64,000 bases of DNA from Pseudomonas sp. CC6-YY-74 (lineage in GTDB: Bacteria; Pseudomonadota; Gammaproteobacteria; Pseudomonadales; Pseudomonadaceae). Positions 45,724 to 53,908 of this stretch are shown one piece after another. The notes beneath the pieces were generated by a model. The model ran no database searches. It was not told the origin of the DNA and worked only from the letters and a program-made list of their open reading frames with translations. Position numbers and translations under genes: made by a program. The stretch is from positions 4,541,001 to 4,605,000 of the forward strand of contig NZ_CP019947.1 of the NCBI RefSeq assembly GCF_002025205.1, written 5' to 3'. How positions within the stretch are numbered: position 1 is the first letter of the stretch; the number at the start of each line of letters is the position of its first letter.

Positions 45724-45768
45724 ATGAAAATCATCAAGGCCCTGGCCCGTTGGCGCTGGCGCCTCTGA
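45724..45768 (+). CDS. trpL: trp operon leader peptide
   Basis: ATG AAA ATC ATC AAG GCC CTG GCC CGT TGG CGC TGG CGC CTC TGA encodes a 14-residue peptide with two Trp codons separated by one Arg codon just before the stop, the classical mark of a transcription-attenuation leader. Regulation of trpE by attenuation has been reported for Pseudomonas putida. An in-frame GTG at 45685 with AAGAGAG upstream could lengthen it to 27 residues with a third Trp. The ATG itself has only a weak site. The downstream GCCGC-TTAA-GCGGC hairpin would be the terminator arm. Confidence 0.7.
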   Translation: MKIIKALARWRWRL

Positions 45769-45778
45769 CCTGATCTTG

Positions 45779-45799
45779 GCCGCTTAAGCGGCGCGTTTG
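45779..45799 (+). terminator. Candidate trp attenuator hairpin
   Basis: GCCGC TTAA GCGGC (a perfect 14-bp palindrome, 45779-45792) followed by GCGTTTG, 10 bp after the leader stop. The short T run makes it an imperfect terminator, so the attenuation structure is inferred. Confidence 0.45.
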
Positions 45800-45835
45800 C
45801 ACACGACCGATTTACCCTCAAGCCACGAGGCTGAT

Positions 45836-47329
45836 ATGACCCGCGAAGAATTCCTGCGTTTAGCCGCTGCCGGCTATAACCGCATTCCGCTTGCCTATGA
45901 AACCCTGGTCGATTTCGACACCCCGTTGTCGATCTACCTGAAACTGGCCGATGAGGCCAACAGCTACCTGCTGGAATCGGTCCAGGGTGGCGAGAAATGG
46001 GGGCGTTACTCGATTATCGGCCTGCCGGCGCGCACCGTGCTGCGCGCCTATGGCCACAGCGTCAGCATCAGCGTCGATGGTGTGGAGGTGGAGCGCCACG
46101 AGTGCGCCGACCCACTGGCCTTCGTCGAGCAGTTCCAGGCGCGCTACCGGGTGCCGACCCTGCCCGGACTGCCGCGCTTCAATGGCGGCCTGGTCGGTTA
46201 CTTCGGTTACGACAGCGTGCGTTACGTCGAGCCGAAGCTGGCGGCGGGGAGCAATCCCGACCCGCTGGGTACCCCGGATATCCTGCTGATGGTGTCCGAC
46301 GCGGTGGTGGTGTTCGACAACCTGGCCGGCAAGATGCACGCCATCGTCCTCGCCGATCCGGCCGAGGAGGGCGCGCTGGAACAAGGCCAGGCACGCCTGC
46401 AGGAGATCCTGTGCAAGCTGCGCCAGCCGATCACCCCGCGCCTGGGCGTCGACCTGAATGCCCCGCCTGGTGCCGAGCCGGTGTTCCGCTCCAGCTTCAG
46501 CCGCGACGACTACGAGCGCTCGGTCAAGGCGATCAAGGAGTACATCCTCGCCGGCGACTGCATGCAGGTGGTGATTTCCCAGCGCATGTCGATTCCGTTC
46601 AAGGCCGCACCGATCGACCTGTACCGGGCGCTGCGCTGCATCAACCCGACGCCTTATATGTACTTCTTCAATTTCGGCGACTTCCATGTGGTCGGTAGCT
46701 CGCCCGAGGTGCTGGTGCGTCTCGAGGACGGCCTGGTCACGGTGCGGCCCATCGCCGGCACCCGTCCGCGCGGCGCCAACGAAGAGGCCGATCTGGCCCT
46801 GGAGCAGGATCTGCTCGCGGATGCCAAGGAAGTCGCCGAACACCTGATGCTGATCGATCTGGGCCGCAACGACGTCGGTCGGGTGGCCAGCACCGGCTCG
46901 GTCAAACTCACCGAGAAGATGGTGATCGAGCGTTATTCCAACGTCATGCACATCGTCTCCAACGTCACCGGCCAGCTGAAGCCTGGCTTGAGCGCCATGG
47001 ATGCGCTGCGGGCGATCCTGCCGGCCGGCACCCTGTCCGGGGCGCCGAAGATTCGCGCCATGGAAATCATCGACGAACTGGAGCCGGTCAAGCGTGGCGT
47101 CTACGGCGGCGCCGTCGGTTACCTGGCCTGGAACGGCAACATGGACACCGCCATCGCCATCCGCACCGCGGTGATCAAGGACGGCGAACTGCATGTGCAG
47201 GCTGGCGCCGGCATCGTCGCCGACTCGGTGCCGGCGCTGGAGTGGGAAGAAACCCTGAACAAGCGTCGCGCCATGTTCCGCGCCGTCGCGCTGGCCGAAC
47301 AAACCGTCCCTGACCAGAACCCGCGCTGA
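45836..47329 (+). CDS. trpE: Anthranilate synthase component I TrpE
   Basis: A 497-residue chorismate-binding enzyme making anthranilate with glutamine-derived ammonia from TrpG. The N-terminal region includes the feedback site (LLESVQGGEKWGRYSIIG, the LLES motif for Trp binding). The chorismate-binding part contains RPIAGTRPRGANEEAD, DLGRNDVGRVA, PAGTLSGAPKIRAMEI and GAVGYLAWNGNMD. The ATG at 45836 follows ACGAGG. It lies 11 bp before trpG; in PAO1 the R/F-pyocin cluster separates these two genes. Confidence 0.98.
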   Translation: MTREEFLRLAAAGYNRIPLAYETLVDFDTPLSIYLKLADEANSYLLESVQGGEKWGRYSIIGLPARTVLRAYGHSVSISVDGVEVERHECADPLAFVEQFQARYRVPTLPGLPRFNGGLVGYFGYDSVRYVEPKLAAGSNPDPLGTPDILLMVSDAVVVFDNLAGKMHAIVLADPAEEGALEQGQARLQEILCKLRQPITPRLGVDLNAPPGAEPVFRSSFSRDDYERSVKAIKEYILAGDCMQVVISQRMSIPFKAAPIDLYRALRCINPTPYMYFFNFGDFHVVGSSPEVLVRLEDGLVTVRPIAGTRPRGANEEADLALEQDLLADAKEVAEHLMLIDLGRNDVGRVASTGSVKLTEKMVIERYSNVMHIVSNVTGQLKPGLSAMDALRAILPAGTLSGAPKIRAMEIIDELEPVKRGVYGGAVGYLAWNGNMDTAIAIRTAVIKDGELHVQAGAGIVADSVPALEWEETLNKRRAMFRAVALAEQTVPDQNPR

Positions 47330-47340
47330 GGAGTCCTGCC

Positions 47341-47937
47341 ATGCTGCTGATGATTGATAATTACGACTCCTTTACCTACAACGTGGTGCAGTACCTCGGC
47401 GAGTTGGGGGCCGACGTCAAGGTGATCCGTAACGACGAGCTGAGTGTCGCCGAGATCGCCGCGCTGCAACCCGAGCGCATCGTGGTTTCGCCCGGGCCCT
47501 GTACGCCCAACGAGGCCGGCGTGTCGCTGGCGGTCATCCAGCACTTTGCTGGCAAGCTGCCGATCCTCGGCGTCTGCCTGGGCCACCAGAGCATCGGCCA
47601 GGCCTTCGGCGGCGACGTGGTGCGTGCGCGCCAGGTGATGCACGGCAAGACCAGCCCGGTGTTCCACGAAAATATCGGGGTGTTCGCCGGCCTCAACAAT
47701 CCGCTGACGGTGACCCGCTATCATTCCCTGGTGGTCAAGCGTAAAACCCTGCCGGACTGCCTGGAAATGACCGCCTGGACTCAGCTGGAAGATGGCGCGG
47801 TCGATGAAATCATGGGCCTGCGGCACAAGACCCTGCATATCGAGGGCGTGCAGTTCCATCCGGAATCCATTCTCACCGAGCAGGGCCATGAGCTCTTTGC
47901 CAACTTCCTCAAACAACATGGAGGCATGCGCGCATGA
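47341..47937 (+). CDS. trpG: Anthranilate synthase component II (glutamine amidotransferase) TrpG
   Basis: A 198-residue class I glutamine amidotransferase. The catalytic triad is visible as GVCLGHQSIGQAFGG (Cys near residue 79) and VQFHPESILTEQG (His, Glu). It supplies ammonia to TrpE. GAGGAG lies just before the ATG. Its stop overlaps trpD (ATGA), so trpE-G-D-C behaves as one tightly packed operon here. Confidence 0.98.
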   Translation: MLLMIDNYDSFTYNVVQYLGELGADVKVIRNDELSVAEIAALQPERIVVSPGPCTPNEAGVSLAVIQHFAGKLPILGVCLGHQSIGQAFGGDVVRARQVMHGKTSPVFHENIGVFAGLNNPLTVTRYHSLVVKRKTLPDCLEMTAWTQLEDGAVDEIMGLRHKTLHIEGVQFHPESILTEQGHELFANFLKQHGGMRA

Positions 47938-48980
47938 ACATCAAGGAAGCCCTCAATCGGGTCGTCAGTCAGCTCGATCTGAGCACTGCAGAAATGCAGG
48001 ATGTGATGCGCGAGATCATGACCGGCCAGTGTACGGACGCGCAGGTCGGCGCCTTCCTCATGGGTTTGCGCATGAAGAGCGAGACCATCGACGAGATCGT
48101 CGGTGCGGCGCAGCTCATGCGTGAGCTGGCCGCGCCGGTGCAGATCGAGGCCGAGCACCTGGTCGACACCTGCGGCACCGGTGGCGACGGCATGAATATC
48201 TTCAACGTCTCCACCGCGGCGGCCTTCGTCGTCGCCGCGGCCGGTGGCCGGGTGGCCAAGCACGGCAACCGGGCGGTCTCGGGCAAGAGCGGCAGTGCCG
48301 ATCTGCTGGAGGTCGCCGGGGTCAACCTCAACCTGACCCCCGAGCAGGTGGCGCGCTGTGTCGAGAGCGTGGGAGTCGGCTTCATGTTCGCCCCGGCCCA
48401 CCATGGCGCGATGAAGTACGCCATCGGCCCGCGTCGCGAATTGGGCCTGCGTACCATCTTCAATATGCTTGGGCCGATGACCAATCCGGCCGGGGTCAAG
48501 CATCAGGTACTGGGGGTGTTTAGCAAGGCGCTGTGCCGGCCGTTGGCCGAGGTGCTGCAGCGTCTGGGCAGTGAGCATGTGCTGGTGGTGCATGCCCAGG
48601 ATGGTCTGGATGAGATCAGCCTGGCGGCACCGACCTTCGTTGCCGAACTGAAAGACGGCGTGGTCAGCGAGTACATCATTCAGCCGGAAGATTTCGGCAT
48701 CAAGAGCCAGAGCCTGATCGGTTTGACCGTCGATGACGCCGAACAATCGCTGGCTCTGATCCGTGATGCGCTAACCAAGCGCAAGGGCGAGCAGGGCCAG
48801 AAGGCGGCCGACATGATCGTGCTGAATGCCGGGGCGGCGCTGTATGCCGCCGATCTGGCCAGCAGCCTGAAAGAAGGTGTAGAACGGGCCCATGATGCGC
48901 TGCATACCGGGCTGGCCTGGGAGAAGCTGCAGGAGCTGGTGTCCTTTACCGCGGTATTCAAGCAGGAGAATCAAGGGTGA
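47934..48980 (+). CDS. trpD: Anthranilate phosphoribosyltransferase TrpD
   Basis: A 348-residue enzyme joining anthranilate to PRPP. The PRPP loop DTCGTGGDGMNIFNVST, KHGNRAVSGKSGSADLLE and the DE metal pair HAQDGLDEIS are present, and the length is typical. Start overlaps trpG, end overlaps trpC. Confidence 0.98.
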   Translation: MNIKEALNRVVSQLDLSTAEMQDVMREIMTGQCTDAQVGAFLMGLRMKSETIDEIVGAAQLMRELAAPVQIEAEHLVDTCGTGGDGMNIFNVSTAAAFVVAAAGGRVAKHGNRAVSGKSGSADLLEVAGVNLNLTPEQVARCVESVGVGFMFAPAHHGAMKYAIGPRRELGLRTIFNMLGPMTNPAGVKHQVLGVFSKALCRPLAEVLQRLGSEHVLVVHAQDGLDEISLAAPTFVAELKDGVVSEYIIQPEDFGIKSQSLIGLTVDDAEQSLALIRDALTKRKGEQGQKAADMIVLNAGAALYAADLASSLKEGVERAHDALHTGLAWEKLQELVSFTAVFKQENQG

Positions 48981-49813
48981 GCATTCCAACCATTCTGGAG
49001 AAGATCCTTGCCCGCAAGGCCGAAGAAGTGGCTGAGCGTCGCGCCATCGTCGGCCTTGCGGAAGTCGAGCAGCAGGCCCGTGCCGCTGATACCCCGCGGG
49101 GCTTTGCCCGGGCCTTGCAGGAACAGGCCAAACGCAAGCAACCGGCGGTCATCGCCGAGATCAAGAAGGCTTCGCCGAGCAAGGGGGTGCTGCGTGAGCT
49201 CTTCGTCCCGGCGGACATCGCCCGCAGTTACCAGGCCGGTGGGGCGACTTGCCTGTCGGTGCTGACCGACGAGGATTTCTTCCAGGGCGCCGACCTCTAC
49301 CTGCAGGAAGCACGCAACGCCTGCGGCCTGCCGGTGATCCGCAAGGATTTCATGATCGACCCCTACCAGATCGTCGAATCCCGTGCCCTGGGCGCCGATT
49401 GCGTGCTGTTGATCGTCGCGGCGCTGTCCGATGCGCAGATGGCCGAATTGGCGGCGACCGCCAAGGCCTTCGATCTCGATGTGTTGGTCGAAGTGCACGA
49501 TGGCGATGAGTTGGAGCGGGCGTTGAATACCCTGGACACCCCGCTGGTGGGAATCAACAACCGTAACCTGCATACCTTCGAACTCGACCTGGAGACCACG
49601 CTGGATCTGTTGCCGCGAATTCCGCGTGACCGCCTGGTGGTGACCGAGAGCGGCATTCTCAATCGCGCCGATGTCGAGCTGATGGAAATCAGCGAGGTGT
49701 ATGCTTTTCTGGTCGGCGAAGCCTTCATGCGTGCGGAAAATCCAGGGGTCGAACTGGAGCGGCTGTTCTTTCCCGAGCGCCGGCGGATGATCGCCAGCCC
49801 TGCGGTGGACTGA
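48977..49813 (+). CDS. trpC: Indole-3-glycerol phosphate synthase TrpC
   Basis: A 278-residue TIM barrel closing CdRP to indole-3-glycerol phosphate. Catalytic Glu/Lys motifs: VIAEIKKASPSKGVLR (Glu, Lys), VIRKDFMIDPYQI (Lys) and VGINNRNL, VTESGIL. It is monofunctional: there is no TrpF fusion, as usual in Pseudomonas. Start is a GTG within the trpD end, in the sequence GGGTGAGC. A strong bidirectional terminator follows. Confidence 0.97.
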   Translation: MSIPTILEKILARKAEEVAERRAIVGLAEVEQQARAADTPRGFARALQEQAKRKQPAVIAEIKKASPSKGVLRELFVPADIARSYQAGGATCLSVLTDEDFFQGADLYLQEARNACGLPVIRKDFMIDPYQIVESRALGADCVLLIVAALSDAQMAELAATAKAFDLDVLVEVHDGDELERALNTLDTPLVGINNRNLHTFELDLETTLDLLPRIPRDRLVVTESGILNRADVELMEISEVYAFLVGEAFMRAENPGVELERLFFPERRRMIASPAVD

Positions 49814-49827
49814 TCGCTGCGAATAAT

Positions 49828-49857
49828 AAAAAAGCCGGCGCATGCGCCGGCTTTTTT
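49828..49857. terminator. Bidirectional terminator between trpC and vfr
   Basis: A perfect 30-bp palindrome AAAAAAGCCGGCGCATGCGCCGGCTTTTTT between the convergent genes. It works on both strands. Confidence 0.9.
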
Positions 49858-49870
49858 ATACCTGGCGACT

Positions 49871-50515
49871 TCAGCGGGTGCCGAACACCACCATGGTTTT
49901 ACCTTTGACGTTGACCAGGCCTTGTTCATCCAGGGCCTTGAGCACGCGACCGACCATCTCGCGCGAGCAGCCGACGATGCGGCCGATTTCCTGGCGGGTG
50001 ATCTTGATCTGCATGCCGTCCGGGTGAGTCATGGCGTCCGGCTGTTTGCACAGGTCGAGCAGGGTGCGCGCGACGCGGCCGGTGACATCGAGAAACGCCA
50101 GGTCGCCGACCTTGCGCGTGGTGTTGCGTAGGCGTTCGGCCATCTGGCTGCCGAGGGCGTAGAGGATGTCCGGGTCTTGCTGGGTCAGTTCGCGGAACTT
50201 GGCGTAGCTGAGTTCCGCGACTTCGCATTCGGTCTTGGCGCGCACCCAGGCGCTGCGCTCTTTCTCCGCACCGTCCTTGTCGAACAGGCCCATCTCGCCG
50301 AAGAAATCCCCGGGGTTGAGGTAGGCGATGATCATTTCGCGGCCATCGTCGTCCTCGATCAGAATGGTGACCGAACCTTTGACGATGAAGAACAGGGTTT
50401 CGCAGCGATCGCCTGCATAGATGATGGTGCTCTTCGCCGTATAACGGCGGCGGTGACAATGTGCGAGGAGTTTGTCGAAATTCTTGATTTTAGGTGTAAG
50501 GGTAATTGCGACCAT
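49871..50515 (-). CDS. vfr: cAMP receptor-like global regulator Vfr
   Basis: A 214-residue CRP homolog that controls virulence, quorum sensing, type IV pili and type III secretion in P. aeruginosa. The cyclic-nucleotide domain (about 15-135) has YLNPGDFFGEMGLFD and the ERSAWVRAKTECEVAEL cAMP contacts; a C-helix leads to the HTH ITRQEIGRIVGCSREMVGRVLKALDEQGLV. The ATG at 50513-50515 (MVAITLTPKIKNFDKLL) matches relatives; the 34 upstream codons do not. The divergent region to the OsmC gene contains two dyads. Confidence 0.96.
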   Translation of the reverse strand: MVAITLTPKIKNFDKLLAHCHRRRYTAKSTIIYAGDRCETLFFIVKGSVTILIEDDDGREMIIAYLNPGDFFGEMGLFDKDGAEKERSAWVRAKTECEVAELSYAKFRELTQQDPDILYALGSQMAERLRNTTRKVGDLAFLDVTGRVARTLLDLCKQPDAMTHPDGMQIKITRQEIGRIVGCSREMVGRVLKALDEQGLVNVKGKTMVVFGTR

Positions 50516-50575
50516 GCCCGAGTCCCGAAAATAAAAAGGTAAGCCTTTGTCTGACAGGCAATTTCTTATAGTTAT

Positions 50576-50591
50576 CTGGCCAGTGTGCCAG
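50576..50591. promoter_or_regulatory. CTGGC-N6-GCCAG dyad between vfr and the OsmC gene
   Basis: A perfect 5-bp inverted repeat with a 6-bp centre, about 60 bp upstream of the vfr ATG. It is a possible operator; it does not match the LexA form (CTG-N10-CAG) or a clear CRP/Vfr site. Confidence 0.35.
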
Positions 50592-50659
50592 TAATCCGGC
50601 GTCAGCTTAACAAACACGCCAAGGGCCGGGTCGTTTTTGCGACCTGGCTAGCATCTTGC

Positions 50660-50674
50660 CGCGGAACTTCCGCG
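50660..50674. promoter_or_regulatory. CGCGGAA-C-TTCCGCG dyad upstream of the OsmC gene
   Basis: A 15-bp perfect palindrome with a single central base, about 72 bp before the OsmC-family start. It could be an operator or a transcript hairpin. Confidence 0.4.
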
Positions 50675-50746
50675 CAGAAGGCTGAAGCCAGGCCGTGAAA
50701 AGGGCTGTGCTAAGCTGCGCCCCTTTTTAACAGTGGAGGCTTGCTA

Positions 50747-51193
50747 ATGAAAGCGCGCATTCAATGGGCCGGCGAAGCCCTGTTTATCGGCGAGTCGGGC
50801 AGTGGTCACGCGGTGGTGATGGACGGCCCGCCGGAGAGCGGTGGGCGTAACCTGGGTGTGCGCCCGATGGAGATGTTGCTGATCGGTCTGGGCGGTTGCA
50901 GCAACTTCGATGTGGTCAGCATCCTGAAAAAATCCAGACAGCCGGTCGAGAGCTGTGAGGCCTTTCTTGAGGCCGAACGGGCCAGCGAAGAACCCAAGGT
51001 GTTCACCAAGATCCACCTGCACTTCGTGGTCAAGGGCCGAGGCTTGAAAGAGGCGCAGGTCAAGCGTGCGGTGGAGCTGTCGGCGGAGAAGTATTGCTCG
51101 GCCTCGATCATGCTCGGCCGTGCCGGGGTCGAGATCAGCCACGACTATGAGATCATCGAGCTGGGTGAAGCCGCTATAAGCGCCAAGCCATAA
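50747..51193 (+). CDS. OsmC family protein
   Basis: A 148-residue OsmC/YhfA-type protein. The two family cysteines are seen in LGGCSNFDVV and EKYCSASIML; in OsmC/Ohr relatives they reduce hydroperoxides, but YhfA-like members have no proven activity. Start: ATG at 50747 after GTGGAGG (a TTG two codons earlier also lies in frame). In PAO1 the next gene is speD; here a terminator and coq7 follow directly. Confidence 0.9.
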   Translation: MKARIQWAGEALFIGESGSGHAVVMDGPPESGGRNLGVRPMEMLLIGLGGCSNFDVVSILKKSRQPVESCEAFLEAERASEEPKVFTKIHLHFVVKGRGLKEAQVKRAVELSAEKYCSASIMLGRAGVEISHDYEIIELGEAAISAKP

Positions 51194-51209
51194 GCTGCGA
51201 GTGAAAAGT

Positions 51210-51236
51210 ATAAAGGGCGCCAGCGGCGCCCTTTAT
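51210..51236. terminator. Bidirectional terminator after the OsmC gene
   Basis: A 12-bp perfect stem ATAAAGGGCGCC/GGCGCCCTTTAT with an AGC loop, between the rightward OsmC gene and the leftward coq7. Confidence 0.8.
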
Positions 51237-51261
51237 GCTTTTGCCATCATCTTGCTCGCAG

Positions 51262-51908
51262 CTACAGCCGATAGGCGCTCTTGGTCATGACCTTGGACAG
51301 CAGGGTCATGCCGATTTTTACCGGCGTCGGGAAGCGCATGCCGCCGGCCTCCAGGGCGCTGGTGGCATGGCGTTCTTCATCGAGGCGCATCTGCTCGAGG
51401 ATCGCCCGTGACTTGTCGTCGTTTAGCGGTAGCTGTTGCAGGTGTTGGCTGAGGTGTTTGACCACCTGATCTTCGGTGGCGGCGACAAACCCAGGCTGAT
51501 CTTGTCGCTGATCAGGCCGGCCACGGCGCCGACACCAAAAGACAGACCATAAAACAGCGGATTGAGCACGCTGGGGTGGCTGCCGAGTTGGCGGATACGT
51601 TGCTCGCACCAGGCCAGATGATCGATTTCCTCAGCGGCGGCATGCTCCATGGCGCTACGTACCTGTGCGAGCTTGGCGGTCAGCGCCTGGCCCTGGTACA
51701 GCGCCTGGGCACATACCTCGCCAGTGTGGTTGATGCGCATCAGGCCAGCGACATGCCGCGCGGTTGGTTCATCCAGTTCGGTCTCCGCCTGCACGATGGC
51801 CGGTGAGGGACGACTGGGCTGGCCGCTGAAAGGCAGCAGGGTACGCAGAGCCGCGTCCGCTTGCAGGAACAGGCGGTCTACGGGGGAGTAGTGACGTTCG
51901 CTGGCCAT
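51262..51908 (-). pseudogene. coq7: coq7, 3-demethoxyubiquinol 3-hydroxylase, single-base frameshift
   Basis: Coq7/UbiF-type di-iron monooxygenase of ubiquinone synthesis. The N-terminal part (MASERHYSPVDRLFLQAD, MRINHTGEVCAQALYQGQ, AAEEIDHLAWCEQR) runs to ISDKISLG, then shifts into nonsense (LSPPPKIRWS). The proper frame continues as FVAATEDQVVKHLSQHL, DEERHATSALEAG to the end MTKSAYRL. One extra G at GGG 51490-51492 (minus strand, CTG GGG TTT GTC) restores exactly 215 residues. The loss would remove an aerobic quinone step, which favours a base-calling error over a true mutation. GGAGGTG precedes the ATG. Confidence 0.9.
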
Positions 51909-52005
51909 CGGGCACCTCCGGCGAAAAGAGAGTGGCAAGTTTACCCCAATCGCTGTGCCGCGGCTTGACCGGCGTCAGGGCGTCGGGCAGGGCGGGAGTC
52001 GTTGC

Positions 52006-52344
52006 TCAGCCCGGCGGCCAGGTCATCTGCCGTTGACCAAGGACATGCATATGGATGTGGTAAACGGTTTGTCCGCCCAATTCATTGCAGTTCATCACCA
52101 CGCGAAAACCTTCTTCGCAGCCTTGTTCTTTGGCCAGGCGCTGAGCGGTATAGAGAATGTGCCCGGCCAGGGCTTTGTCGTCTTCGCCGAGGTCGTGGAG
52201 GGTGTGAATGTGCTTTTTCGGGATCACCAGGAAATGCACCGGGGCCTTGGGGCCGATATCGTGAAAGGCGATCACTTGATCGTCCTCATAAAGCTTGCGT
52301 GCGGGTATTTCACCGGCGACGATCTTGCAGAACAGACAGTCCAT
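52006..52344 (-). CDS. HIT family (HinT-like) purine nucleoside phosphoramidase
   Basis: A 112-residue HIT protein. CLFCKIVAGEIPARKLYEDD at the N-terminus and the triad NGGQ-like ELGGQTVYHIHMHVLGQRQM (H-x-H-x-H) identify it. HinT hydrolyses AMP-lysine and similar phosphoramidates. It ends just before coq7 on the same strand, and is divergent from the AAA ATPase gene. Confidence 0.94.
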   Translation of the reverse strand: MDCLFCKIVAGEIPARKLYEDDQVIAFHDIGPKAPVHFLVIPKKHIHTLHDLGEDDKALAGHILYTAQRLAKEQGCEEGFRVVMNCNELGGQTVYHIHMHVLGQRQMTWPPG

Positions 52345-52429
52345 GGCACAGTCTCCTGGCCTGTTGAATGAGGCCCGAGTCTAACGGGCTGGGTTGATCC
52401 CGGCCAGATGATCGCCACAAGGAGCAGGT

Positions 52430-53908
52430 GTGAAGAACGATATCCATGATCTGGGCCTGGTGCTCGACTCCAGGGTCAAGCTGATCCTCATCGAGTCCTG
52501 GGATGAGCCGCGCGTGCTGGAAACGCTGACCGGTCTGGCGGTCAAGCGTGGCCTTGGCTTGCACACCTGGTCGGTGACCGAAGGCCTGCAGCGCCTGGGC
52601 TTCGGCGGTGAGCCGCTGGGCGAAGGGGCGAGCCAGGAGCCGGAGGCCGCGTTGCGGCTGATCAAGGCCGATCCGCAGGCGAATCTGTATGTGCTGTGCG
52701 ACCTGCATCCGTTTCTCGCCGACAACCCCAAGTTGGTGCGCTTGCTCAAGGAAGTCGCCATGCGCGATACGCCGCAGGCGCCAACCCTGGTGCTGGTCTC
52801 CCATGCCTGCAAGCTGCCGGCGGAGGTGCAACGCTTGGCCGCGCGCTTCAGCCTGGCGCTGCCGTCGGAAGATGAGTTGCTGGCGATCGTGCGCGAGGAA
52901 GCCAGCCGCTGGAGCGAGCGCAATCACAATGCCCGGGTGCGCACCGATAACCGTACCTTGCAGCAGGTGGTGAAGAATCTGCGCGGCTTGAGTCATGGCG
53001 AAGCGCGGGTGTTGGCGCGCAATGTGATCTGCGATGACGGCGCGATAACCCAGGAGGATTTGCCGGAACTGAACAAGACCAAGTTCCAGCTCCTGGATCT
53101 TGAGGGGGTGCTGAGCTTCGAGTACGACACCGCACGCTTCGCCGAGATCGGCGGCTTGAGCAACCTGAAGCGCTGGTTGGCCGAACGCCAGGGGATTTTC
53201 CTCGACGGCCAGGGCGTCGACCTGCCCAAGGGCATGCTGCTGGTCGGCGTGCAGGGTGGAGGCAAGAGTCTGGCCGCCAAGGCCGTGGCCGGATTGTGGG
53301 GCTTGCCCTTGCTGCGTCTGGACTTTGCCTGCCTGTACAACAAGTTTTTTGGCGAGACCGAGCGCAACCTGCGTGAGGCCTTGAGCCTTGCCGAGCAGAT
53401 GGCCCCCTGTGTGCTGTGGATCGATGAGATCGAGAAAGGCCTGGCCAGCGGCGAGCATGACGGCGGCGTCAGCCAACGTGTGCTCGGCACGCTGCTGACC
53501 TGGATGGCCGAGCGCAAGGCGCCGGTATTCATGGTGGCGACCGCCAACGCCATCGAGCGGCTGCCGCCGGAACTGGTGCGCAAGGGGCGGTTCGATGAGC
53601 TGTTCTTCGTCGACTTGCCCGATCAGGCTGTGCGCGCGGAGATCTTCCGCATTCACCTGGCGCGGCGCGAACTGGAACCCGCAGGGTTCGATCTGCACCT
53701 GCTGGCGAGTGCCAGCGCGGGGTTTTCCGGGGCAGAGATCGAGCAGGTGGTGGTCAGCGCCCTGTATGCCGCCCAGGCGCAACAACAGGCGGTCGATCAG
53801 GCCTTGCTGCTGCACAGCATCCAGAGCACTGCACCCTTGTCGGTGGTGATGGCCGAGAACCTCAATGCCTTGCGCGCCTGGGCTCACGATCGTACGGTCT
53901 TGGCCTAA
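52430..53908 (+). CDS. Ycf46-like AAA ATPase
   Basis: A 492-residue ATPase. The first 250 residues are a non-enzymatic domain (RVKLILIESWDEPRVLE). The AAA module has Walker A GVQGGGKSLAAK, Walker B VLWIDEIEKGL, sensor 1 FMVATANAIERLPPEL and the arginine-finger region RKGRFDELFFVDLP. Chloroplast/cyanobacterial Ycf46 relatives are linked to inorganic carbon use; the bacterial role is unknown. Start is a GTG after AAGGAGCAG. It lies opposite HIT and against the SDR gene. Confidence 0.9.
   Translation: MKNDIHDLGLVLDSRVKLILIESWDEPRVLETLTGLAVKRGLGLHTWSVTEGLQRLGFGGEPLGEGASQEPEAALRLIKADPQANLYVLCDLHPFLADNPKLVRLLKEVAMRDTPQAPTLVLVSHACKLPAEVQRLAARFSLALPSEDELLAIVREEASRWSERNHNARVRTDNRTLQQVVKNLRGLSHGEARVLARNVICDDGAITQEDLPELNKTKFQLLDLEGVLSFEYDTARFAEIGGLSNLKRWLAERQGIFLDGQGVDLPKGMLLVGVQGGGKSLAAKAVAGLWGLPLLRLDFACLYNKFFGETERNLREALSLAEQMAPCVLWIDEIEKGLASGEHDGGVSQRVLGTLLTWMAERKAPVFMVATANAIERLPPELVRKGRFDELFFVDLPDQAVRAEIFRIHLARRELEPAGFDLHLLASASAGFSGAEIEQVVVSALYAAQAQQQAVDQALLLHSIQSTAPLSVVMAENLNALRAWAHDRTVLA

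Noticed and set aside
45860..47302. 480-codon leftward open frame opposite trpE
   Set aside because: Antisense shadow of a conserved gene.
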